DNA of 64,000 nucleotides from Cellulophaga sp. HaHaR_3_176. GTDB lineage: Bacteria; Bacteroidota; Bacteroidia; Flavobacteriales; Flavobacteriaceae. A program made the position numbers and the translations under genes. The stretch is taken from assembly GCF_019021925.1 (NCBI RefSeq), contig NZ_CP058990.1, forward strand, positions 434,001 to 498,000, written 5' to 3'. Numbering within the stretch: position 1 is the first letter of the stretch; each line of letters opens with the position of its first letter. The notes under the pieces were generated by a model. It did not search any database. It had not been told where the DNA came from and worked only from the letters and a program-made list of their open reading frames with translations. Positions 57,106-64,000 of this stretch are shown piece after piece.

Positions 57106-57990
57106 ATGCAGTCATCTAAGTGTATAATTTCTAAAATATTTGGCGTAGTAACGCTTTTAATATTCTTCTCTAGCTTATTTTCTTGTGATTCTTTTTTTAA
57201 AAAAGAGGAAGACAAGGCCCCTTTGGCTCGTGTTGGTGAATCTTATTTATATAAAGAAGATATTCAAGATTTATTAAAGAATAATGTTTCAAAAGAGGAT
57301 AGTGCGGCATTTGTTACCAATTACATTAATAATTGGGCAACTAAGCAGTTGCTATTATCAAAATCAAAAATAAACTTACCGCAAGAGCAGTTAAGTGAAT
57401 TTAATCAGCTTATAGAAAATTATAAGACAGATTTATATACAAGAGCTTATAAGGAGGCTTTAGTGAGTCAATCTCAAGACACTATAATTTCAGATGCTGA
57501 ACTAGCTAGTTTTTACGAACGAGAAAAACAGAATTTCAGGTTAAAAGAAAAAATTGTTAGACTTCGTTTTATTGAGCTTCCAAAGCAATTTTTAAATAAA
57601 GATAATGTTCAAAAAAGTTTAGATAGATTTAATACTAAAGATGAGCGTTTTTTAGATTCTATAGGTATACAATTTAAAAAATTAAATTTTAATGATTCTC
57701 TTTGGGTTAAGGCTTCTAGGATTGTAAATGAAATTCCTCCCCTAACATTTGAAAATGAGGATAGGTACTTAAAAAAATCACAATTTTTTGAATTACAGGA
57801 TTCATTAGGGGTATATTTGGCAAAAGTTACTGACGTGTTGGGCGTTAATGAGACATCTCCATTGTCATTTGTTAAGCCAACAATCAAGCAAGTACTATTA
57901 AATAGAAGGCGTTTAGAGCATATCAGAAAATTAGAAACTGAGATTATCGATGATGCAATTAAAGACAAAGAATTTGAAGTCTATGAATAA
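57106..57990 (+). CDS. SurA-like lipoprotein without rotamase domain
   Basis: 294 residues with a lipoprotein signal (VTLLIFFSSLFSC). Residues about 40-150 resemble the SurA/PrsA N-terminal helical chaperone domain (LARVGESYLYKEDIQDLLKN, AAFVTNYINNWATKQLLLSK). No parvulin rotamase motif is visible in the remainder, which ends with a long helix (VLLNRRRLEHIRKLETEIID). Probably a periplasm-facing chaperone for outer-membrane proteins, acting with the next gene, whose start overlaps its end by 8 bp. Confidence 0.82.
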   Translation: MQSSKCIISKIFGVVTLLIFFSSLFSCDSFFKKEEDKAPLARVGESYLYKEDIQDLLKNNVSKEDSAAFVTNYINNWATKQLLLSKSKINLPQEQLSEFNQLIENYKTDLYTRAYKEALVSQSQDTIISDAELASFYEREKQNFRLKEKIVRLRFIELPKQFLNKDNVQKSLDRFNTKDERFLDSIGIQFKKLNFNDSLWVKASRIVNEIPPLTFENEDRYLKKSQFFELQDSLGVYLAKVTDVLGVNETSPLSFVKPTIKQVLLNRRRLEHIRKLETEIIDDAIKDKEFEVYE

Positions 57991-59419
57991 GGTTAAAAAC
58001 ACAATTACAATACTTACATCATTATTAACTATTGGTTTTGCAAGTGCGCAAGATACTATGGTAGACGAAACGGTTGTAGATACGTCTCAAGTAGCTGATG
58101 TGGCAATGGTTCCTGACTCAATAAATACATTTAAGAAAATTAAAATTGATGGTGTTGCTGCTGTTGTAGGTGAATATTTAATATTAGAATCTGATATAGA
58201 TAAGACATTAATAGATTTAAGAAATCAAGGTGTATCAGAAGAAGATGTTTCAAGATGTGGCCTTTTAGGTAAGTTGATGGAAGATCGTTTGTATGCTCAC
58301 CAGGCAGTACAAGATAGTATTCTTGTATCTGATGATGAGGTAAATGCGACTAGCGATGGTCAAATTGAACAATTAGTATCTAAAGTAGGTTCTATCGAAA
58401 AGGTGTTAGCGTTTTATAAAAAACCAGACGAAGCTAGTTTCAGAGAAGAGTTATATAAAATTAATAAGCTTAGATTATTATCTGACCGTATGAAGCAGAA
58501 AATCGTAAGCGAAATAGAAATTACACCGGAAGAAGTTCGTCAGTTTTTTAATAAAATACCAGAAGATCAACGTCCAGTATTTGGTGCTGAGTTAGAAATT
58601 GCACAAATTGTTAAAAAACCAGAGGCTCCAGAAGAAGAGAAGCAAAAAGTAATAGATCGTTTAAATAGAATACGTGAAGATGTTCTAGAAAGAGGTTCTA
58701 GTTTTTCTATAAAAGCAATATTAAATAGTGAAGATCCTGGCTCTAAACAAAACGGTGGTTTATATAAGATAAATAAAAAATCAGGTTTCGTAAAAGAATT
58801 TAAAGATGCAGCTTTTAGTATGCAAGAAGGTCAAGTATCAGAGCCTTTTGAGACTGAATTTGGTTTTCATATATTAACTGTAGATAAAATTTTAGGTCAA
58901 GATAGAGAGGTTCGTCATATTTTAATGGTACCTAAAGTTCCAGAAAGTTCTTTAGATGAGGCAAAAAAAGAATTAGATTCTATTCGTGAAAGTATTATAT
59001 CATCTAAATTTACGTTCGGACAAGCAGCTTTAAACTTTTCAGATCAAAAAGAAACAAAATTTGATGGTGGACAATTAAGAAATCCAGCAGATTATAGTTC
59101 ACGTTTTGAGTTAACGAGTATGGATCCTACTTTTTATAATCAAATAAGAAATTTAAAAGACAATGAAATTTCTCAACCTATATTAGAAGAAGATCCAAGA
59201 TCAGGAACGAGTTATAAGATCATGAAAATAACAAATAGATATGATGAGCATGTTGCTGATTTTTCTAAAGATTATTTAAAAATACAAGAGTTAGCTTTGT
59301 CTCAAAAGCAAATAGATACAATGACTAAATGGATGAAAGAACACATAGATGAAACATATGTGAGTGTAAATGCATCAAATAGAGATTGTAGTTTTGAAAA
59401 TAAATGGGTAAAAGAATAG
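57983..59419 (+). CDS. surA: Peptidyl-prolyl isomerase, SurA type
   Basis: 478 residues from ATG 57983, which puts a signal peptide first (NTITILTSLLTIGFASAQ); a longer frame from 57950 is rejected. SurA N-terminal domain about 50-195 (VAAVVGEYLILESDIDKTLI), then two parvulin rotamase domains about 202-303 (AELEIAQIV ... GGLYKINKKSGFVKEFKDAA ... FHILTVDKI) and 307-413 (REVRHILMVPK ... FDGGQLRNP). Folds outer-membrane barrels in the periplasm. Between the SurA-like lipoprotein and MoxR in one operon. Confidence 0.9.
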   Translation: MNKVKNTITILTSLLTIGFASAQDTMVDETVVDTSQVADVAMVPDSINTFKKIKIDGVAAVVGEYLILESDIDKTLIDLRNQGVSEEDVSRCGLLGKLMEDRLYAHQAVQDSILVSDDEVNATSDGQIEQLVSKVGSIEKVLAFYKKPDEASFREELYKINKLRLLSDRMKQKIVSEIEITPEEVRQFFNKIPEDQRPVFGAELEIAQIVKKPEAPEEEKQKVIDRLNRIREDVLERGSSFSIKAILNSEDPGSKQNGGLYKINKKSGFVKEFKDAAFSMQEGQVSEPFETEFGFHILTVDKILGQDREVRHILMVPKVPESSLDEAKKELDSIRESIISSKFTFGQAALNFSDQKETKFDGGQLRNPADYSSRFELTSMDPTFYNQIRNLKDNEISQPILEEDPRSGTSYKIMKITNRYDEHVADFSKDYLKIQELALSQKQIDTMTKWMKEHIDETYVSVNASNRDCSFENKWVKE

Positions 59420-59422
59420 TAA

Positions 59423-60376
59423 ATGTCAGATGTTACAGCAGTACATAATCTTGTAGAAAAACACGTAGCCTTAAAAAAGGAAATAGCCAAAGTAATTATT
59501 GGCCAAGATGTTGTTGTAAATCAAATATTGCTATCAATTTATACCGGTGGTCACTCTTTATTGATAGGTGTACCTGGTTTAGCTAAAACATTAATGGTAA
59601 ACACCATTTCAAAAACGTTAGGATTAAACTTTAAAAGAATTCAGTTTACACCAGATTTAATGCCTAGTGATATATTAGGTAGTGAAATTTTAGATAAGGA
59701 CAGAAATTTTAAGTTCATAAAAGGTCCTATTTTTTCGAACATTGTTTTAGCTGATGAAATAAATAGAACACCGCCAAAAACGCAAGCTGCATTGTTAGAA
59801 GCTATGCAAGAACAAACAGTTACTGTAGCGGGGAACAATTATCAATTAGCTGCGCCATATTTTGTATTGGCAACTCAAAACCCAATAGAGCAAGAAGGAA
59901 CCTACCCTTTGCCAGAAGCGCAACTAGATCGTTTTATGTTTGCTATTGAATTAAAATACCCGTCAGTTAGTGAAGAGGTTGAGATTGTTAAGGCAACAAC
60001 AACAAATAAAACGCTGACGATTAATGCACTTTTTAATGCTGAAGAAATTGTAGCTGTACAGCAATTAATACGACGAGTACCTGTGCCAGATAATGTTGTA
60101 GAATATGCTGTAAATTTAGTGCATAGCACAAGACCTAATCAAGATTCTGCATCTTCTTATGTAAAGAATTATTTAGATTGGGGAGCAGGTCCAAGAGCTT
60201 CTCAGAATTTAATTTTAGCGGCTAAAGCACACGCTATTGTTAATGGGAAATACTCTCCAGATATTGAAGATGTAAAAGCAGTTTCTATCGGAATTTTACG
60301 TCATAGAATTATCAAAAACTACAAAGCAGAAGCAGAAGGTATATCTGAAGAGGATATAATTCGTGAATTATTGTAG
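59423..60376 (+). CDS. MoxR family AAA+ ATPase
   Basis: 317 residues. Walker A GVPGLAKT, Walker B VLADEINRTPPKTQ, sensor 1 VLATQNPIEQEGTYPLPEAQ, Arg finger LDRFMF, and a C-terminal lid. The MoxR group assists maturation of VWA-domain proteins; no VWA partner lies downstream here, which differs from Bat-type operons. It begins 3 bp after surA, suggesting envelope-protein assembly as context, by inference. Confidence 0.93.
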   Translation: MSDVTAVHNLVEKHVALKKEIAKVIIGQDVVVNQILLSIYTGGHSLLIGVPGLAKTLMVNTISKTLGLNFKRIQFTPDLMPSDILGSEILDKDRNFKFIKGPIFSNIVLADEINRTPPKTQAALLEAMQEQTVTVAGNNYQLAAPYFVLATQNPIEQEGTYPLPEAQLDRFMFAIELKYPSVSEEVEIVKATTTNKTLTINALFNAEEIVAVQQLIRRVPVPDNVVEYAVNLVHSTRPNQDSASSYVKNYLDWGAGPRASQNLILAAKAHAIVNGKYSPDIEDVKAVSIGILRHRIIKNYKAEAEGISEEDIIRELL

Positions 60377-60530
60377 AAATACTATATAGATTCAAACGTT
60401 TTCGTAAGAGATATTTTATAAAAAAGTACAATTAAATGTAGTATTCGTTTTTTTGAATACTCTTTTTGAAATTTTTCTTAATTTCAATCGAATCAATTCA
60501 GAAATCTTTTATTTAGCTTCAATATTTTAG

Positions 60531-60538
60531 TAATTTTG
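60531..60538 (+). promoter_or_regulatory. Putative -7 box (TAATTTTG) for acnB
   Basis: TAnnTTTG match whose expected start site lies near 60545, on top of an alternative TTG start at 60544; supports the ATG at 60577. Confidence 0.6.
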
Positions 60539-60576
60539 TAAGATTGCAACAACCTAAAAGTAGATTTTCTAAATAT

Positions 60577-63351
60577 ATGAGCATTTATAAAGATTACCTT
60601 GAGCAGATAGAAGAACGAAAAGAAAAAGGACTTCATCCGCAGCCAATTGATAGTGCTGAATTGCTAAGTAAAATAATTGAGCAAATTAAAGACCTAGATA
60701 ATGAGTACAGAGAAGATTCTCTTAACTTTTTTATTTATAACGTTTTGCCTGGTACTACTAGTGCAGCTGGCGTTAAGGCTAAGTTTTTAAAAGAAATAAT
60801 TCTAGGAGAATTAGTGGTAAAAGAAATTACACCTGCTTTTGCTCTTGAACAATTATCTCACATGAAGGGTGGGCCTTCGGTAGCCGTTTTATTAGATGTT
60901 GCCTTAGGTTCTGATGTAGCATTGGCAAAACAAGCCGCTGAGGTGTTAAAAACACAGGTTTTCCTTTATGAGGCTGATACTACTCGCTTAGAAGAAGCTT
61001 TAAATAACGGTAGTGCAATTGCGAAAGATATTATAGAAAGCTATGCCAAAGCAGAGTTTTTCACAAAGCTTCCTGAAATTGAAGAAGAAATACAAGTAGT
61101 TACTTATATCGCTGGTGTTGGTGATATTTCAACAGATTTATTATCTCCAGGTGGTGATGCGCACTCAAGATCAGATCGTGAGTTGCATGGTCAATGTATG
61201 TTTGAGCATAACAAAGACATGCAAAGTGAATTATTGGCTCTAAAGGAACAACATCCAGATAAGCGTGTAATGCTAATTGCAGAAAAAGGAACAATGGGAG
61301 TTGGTTCTTCTAGAATGTCTGGTGTGAATAACGTAGCGTTATGGACTGGTGTCCCTTTTAGTAAATATGTCCCATTTATCAATTTTGCGCCAGTAATTGC
61401 AGGTACCAATGGTATTGCTCCAATTTTCTTGACGACAGTTGGTGTAACTGGTGGTATTGGTTTGGATCTTAAAAACTGGGTAAAGCAAAAAGATGCTGAT
61501 GGCAATACAATTGTCGATGCAGATGGTGAACCAATTTTAAAGCAAATGTATTCTGTTGCAACTGGTACGGTGCTTACGATTAATACCAAAGAGAAAAAAC
61601 TTTATCACGATAAAGTAGAATTGAAAGATATCTCAGCAGCATTTACTCCACAAAAAATGGAGTTCATGAAGGCAGGTGGATCCTACGCAGTTGTTTTCGG
61701 TAAAAAATTACAAACTTTCGCTTCTAAAGTATTAGGTGTAGATGTTGTGCCTGTATATGCACCGTCAAAGGAAATCACTATTGAAGGTCAGGGTTTAACA
61801 GCAGTAGAAAAAATATTCAATAGAAATGCAGTAGGTACATCAGGTGCAACGTTGCACGCTGGTTCTTATGTACGTGCAGAAGTAAATATCGTAGGCTCCC
61901 AAGATACTACAGGTTTAATGACTTCTCAAGAATTAGAGATGATGGCCGCAACGGTTATATCTCCAATTGTTGATGGAGCGTATCAATCTGGCTGTCATAC
62001 AGCATCGGTTTGGGATGATAAGTCTAAGGCTAACATTCCAAGATTAATGAGTTTTATGAACGACTTTGGTTTAATTACTGGTCGTGATCCAAAAGGAAAA
62101 TATTTTCCTATGACGGATGTTATTCATAAAGTATTAAACGATATTACTGTTGGAGACTGGGACATCATTATTGGTGGAGATTCGCATACACGAATGTCTA
62201 AAGGTGTTGCTTTTGGAGCAGATTCAGGAACCGTTGCATTAGCACTTGCTACAGGTGAGGCTTCAATGCCAATACCTGAGTCAGTAAAAGTAACTTTTAA
62301 AGGGCAAATGAAATCTTATATGGATTTCCGTGATGTGGTACACGCAACACAGTCTCAAATGTTAAAGCAATTTGGTGGTGAAAATGTATTCCAAGGTCGT
62401 GTTATCGAAGTGCACATTGGAACACTTACTGCAGATGAAGCTTTTACTTTTACAGATTGGACAGCAGAGATGAAAGCAAAAGCTTCTATCTGTATTTCAG
62501 AAGACGAAACATTAATTGAGTCTTTAGAGATTGCAAAAGGTCGTATCCAAATCATGATTGATAAAGGAATGGACAATGCTAAGGGAGTACTTAAAGGTTT
62601 AGTTGATAAAGCGGAAACTAGAATTACAGAACTTAAAACTGGTATGAAGCCATCTTTAAGACCAGATGCAAATGCTAAATATCATGCAGAAGTTATTATC
62701 GATCTAGATGAGATAGCAGAACCAATGATTGCTGATCCAGATGTAAATAACGATGATGTTTCTAAACGTTATACACATGATAATATTAGACCATTATCTT
62801 ACTATGGAGGTGTTAAGAAAGTTGATTTAGGTTTCGTAGGTTCTTGTATGGTTCATAAAGGTGATATGAAAATATTAGCTCAAATGTTAAAGAATGTTGA
62901 AGCTCAATATGGTAAAGTTGAATTTAAGGCACCTTTAGTTGTTGCTCCTCCAACTTATAATATTGTTGATGAGTTAAAAGCAGAAGGAGATTGGGATGTT
63001 CTAGTAAAATATTCAGGTTTCGAGTTTGACGATAATGCACCAAAAGGATTAGCACGTACTAAATATGAAAACATGTTGTATTTAGAGCGTCCAGGTTGTA
63101 ACTTATGTATGGGTAACCAAGAAAAAGCAGAACCAGGAGACACGGTTATGGCTACATCAACACGTTTATTCCAAGGAAGAGTTGTAAAAGATACTGGTGA
63201 GAAAAAAGGTGAATCTTTATTATCATCTACTCCAGTAGTAGTTTTATCTACAATTTTAGGTAGAACACCTACTATGGCAGAATACGAAGCAGCTGTAGAT
63301 GGTATTGTATTGACAAAGTTTAAACCTTCAACAAAAGAATTGGTTAAATAG
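60577..63351 (+). CDS. acnB: Aconitate hydratase B / 2-methylisocitrate dehydratase
   Basis: 924 residues from ATG 60577 (MSIYKDYLEQIEERKEKG). The AcnB domain order is visible: N-terminal HEAT-like domain (about 1-150), swivel domain, and core with SGCHTASVWDDKSKANIPRL, GGDSHTRMSKGVAFGADSG and the cluster ligands in ERPGCNLCMGNQ. Isomerises citrate and isocitrate in the TCA cycle and can act on 2-methylcitrate. A second, different aconitase starts 245 bp downstream. Confidence 0.95.
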   Translation: MSIYKDYLEQIEERKEKGLHPQPIDSAELLSKIIEQIKDLDNEYREDSLNFFIYNVLPGTTSAAGVKAKFLKEIILGELVVKEITPAFALEQLSHMKGGPSVAVLLDVALGSDVALAKQAAEVLKTQVFLYEADTTRLEEALNNGSAIAKDIIESYAKAEFFTKLPEIEEEIQVVTYIAGVGDISTDLLSPGGDAHSRSDRELHGQCMFEHNKDMQSELLALKEQHPDKRVMLIAEKGTMGVGSSRMSGVNNVALWTGVPFSKYVPFINFAPVIAGTNGIAPIFLTTVGVTGGIGLDLKNWVKQKDADGNTIVDADGEPILKQMYSVATGTVLTINTKEKKLYHDKVELKDISAAFTPQKMEFMKAGGSYAVVFGKKLQTFASKVLGVDVVPVYAPSKEITIEGQGLTAVEKIFNRNAVGTSGATLHAGSYVRAEVNIVGSQDTTGLMTSQELEMMAATVISPIVDGAYQSGCHTASVWDDKSKANIPRLMSFMNDFGLITGRDPKGKYFPMTDVIHKVLNDITVGDWDIIIGGDSHTRMSKGVAFGADSGTVALALATGEASMPIPESVKVTFKGQMKSYMDFRDVVHATQSQMLKQFGGENVFQGRVIEVHIGTLTADEAFTFTDWTAEMKAKASICISEDETLIESLEIAKGRIQIMIDKGMDNAKGVLKGLVDKAETRITELKTGMKPSLRPDANAKYHAEVIIDLDEIAEPMIADPDVNNDDVSKRYTHDNIRPLSYYGGVKKVDLGFVGSCMVHKGDMKILAQMLKNVEAQYGKVEFKAPLVVAPPTYNIVDELKAEGDWDVLVKYSGFEFDDNAPKGLARTKYENMLYLERPGCNLCMGNQEKAEPGDTVMATSTRLFQGRVVKDTGEKKGESLLSSTPVVVLSTILGRTPTMAEYEAAVDGIVLTKFKPSTKELVK

Positions 63352-63375
63352 TAATTACATAACTATAAATTATAG

Positions 63376-63404
63376 AAAAGCCTGAGTCGTAGACTTAGGC
63401 TTTT
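63376..63404 (+). terminator. Terminator of acnB
   Basis: AAAAGCCTGAGTC pairs with GACTTAGGCTTTT (one G:T) around a GTA loop, followed by T run, 24 bp after the stop. It separates the two aconitase genes into distinct transcription units. Confidence 0.88.
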
Positions 63405-63596
63405 TTTGTGTCATTTATTTATGCTATAGAGTCCTTTTAAAAAGGATTGTTTCTTTAATATTGGACTTGTTTTAGAATGATGTGAATCCTTTTTTATAAT
63501 CATTCTATATATGGAAAATCAAGTTTTTTGTACCCTCTATATTTTGTATCTTGTGGTGTGAAAAAAACAAGCAAATAATAAACTTAAATAAATCTT

Positions 63597-64000
63597 ATGG
63601 CATTTGATATCGATATGATTAAAGGTGTGTATTCAAATATGTCTAAGCGTGTAGATGAAGCACGTAAGATTGTTGGAAAACCACTAACACTTTCAGAAAA
63701 AATATTATATTCTCATTTATGGGACGGGAGTCCGTCTAAAGTTTTTACCAGAGGTAAAGACTATGTAGATTTTGCTCCAGACCGTATAGCTTGTCAAGAT
63801 GCTACAGCGCAAATGGCTTTACTTCAATTTATGCAAGCTGGGAAGCCAAAAGTAGCAGTGCCAACTACAGTACACTGTGATCACTTGATTCAAGCAAAAA
63901 GTGGAGCAGCTGTAGATTTAAAATCTGCGAATAACACAAGTGCTGAAGTTTTTAATTTCTTAGAATCTGTTTCTAACAAATATGGTATTGGTTTCTGGAA
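63597..64000 (+). CDS. Aconitate hydratase, mitochondrial type, 3' partial
   Basis: The first 134 residues of an aconitase cut by the window end: [55 protein letters not shown] and [23 protein letters not shown] and [12 protein letters not shown] are typical of the mitochondrial/ACO2-like aconitases found in Bacteroidota, a group different from AcnB. It catalyses the same citrate-isocitrate step. The active-site Cys residues lie beyond the window, so function is by homology of the N-terminus only. Confidence 0.92.
   Translation, partial: MAFDIDMIKGVYSNMSKRVDEARKIVGKPLTLSEKILYSHLWDGSPSKVFTRGKDYVDFAPDRIACQDATAQMALLQFMQAGKPKVAVPTTVHCDHLIQAKSGAAVDLKSANNTSAEVFNFLESVSNKYGIGFW

Noticed and set aside
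60544-60576. TTG start at 60544 giving an 11-residue longer AcnB
   Set aside because: The -7 box at 60531-60538 places the transcript start about on this codon, and the family N-terminus begins at ATG 60577.

Overview
The window looks like chromosomal DNA from a marine-type member of the Flavobacteriaceae (Bacteroidota). The evidence is the low GC content by eye; near absence of Shine-Dalgarno sequences; TAnnTTTG promoter boxes close to many start codons; a PorP/SprF protein and a gliding-motility-type C-terminal sorting domain (type IX secretion); and the Bacteroidota cluster rpmB-rpmG-DUF4295-ftsY. Genus cannot be fixed from the sequence alone. I see no tRNA, rRNA, insertion sequence, prophage or CRISPR array.

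Region 1 (1-19128) is a run of giant exported surface proteins on the + strand. It holds the end of a beta-helix protein, a 2034-residue FG-GAP/ASPIC/thrombospondin-3 protein, a 2451-residue protein built of exact 228-bp and 225-bp repeats followed by 124 uninterrupted Gly-X-Y triplets, a cadherin-like/TSP3 protein with a type B sorting domain, and a PorP/SprF outer-membrane protein. The last three form a tight cluster that reads as an adhesin-plus-export locus. The first two proteins share an almost identical 15-residue C-terminus that is not a standard type IX sorting domain.

Region 2 (19200-33120) is mixed metabolism and envelope: IPP isomerase and a pterin synthase (overlapping), mannose-6-phosphate isomerase, a small helical protein ending in a 62-bp perfect palindrome, a DUF4369 lipoprotein, a DUF819 membrane protein, a HAD phosphatase, a small DUF4177 protein missed by length cut-offs, a class A penicillin-binding protein, an S1/P1 nuclease, a coupled AraC-regulator/AlkB pair, a small secreted protein, a DUF885 peptidase-like lipoprotein, a MOSC protein and a DoxX protein.

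Region 3 (33150-50460) holds htpG, then a leader region with nested inverted repeats, a promoter, a 13-codon ORF and a terminator-like hairpin before a TetR regulator/ABC1 kinase pair. Next come a ketoacyl-ACP synthase III, a CoA-binding protein, recR, a 2-oxoacid dehydrogenase E2 subunit with Asn in the HxxxDG motif, a DEDDh exonuclease, a carboxypeptidase-regulatory-domain protein, a FAH-family hydrolase, an Hpt protein, cinA, the ribosomal cluster, ftsY and an amidase lipoprotein.

Region 4 (50600-64000) holds rimO, a DUF2339/DUF3999 pair, a beta-lactamase-fold serine hydrolase, an operon of a SurA-like lipoprotein, SurA and a MoxR ATPase, and two different aconitases in tandem (acnB, then the start of a mitochondrial-type aconitase cut by the window end). 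Several start codons were moved inward from the longest open frame because a promoter box or family N-terminus demanded it; these are stated in the entries.
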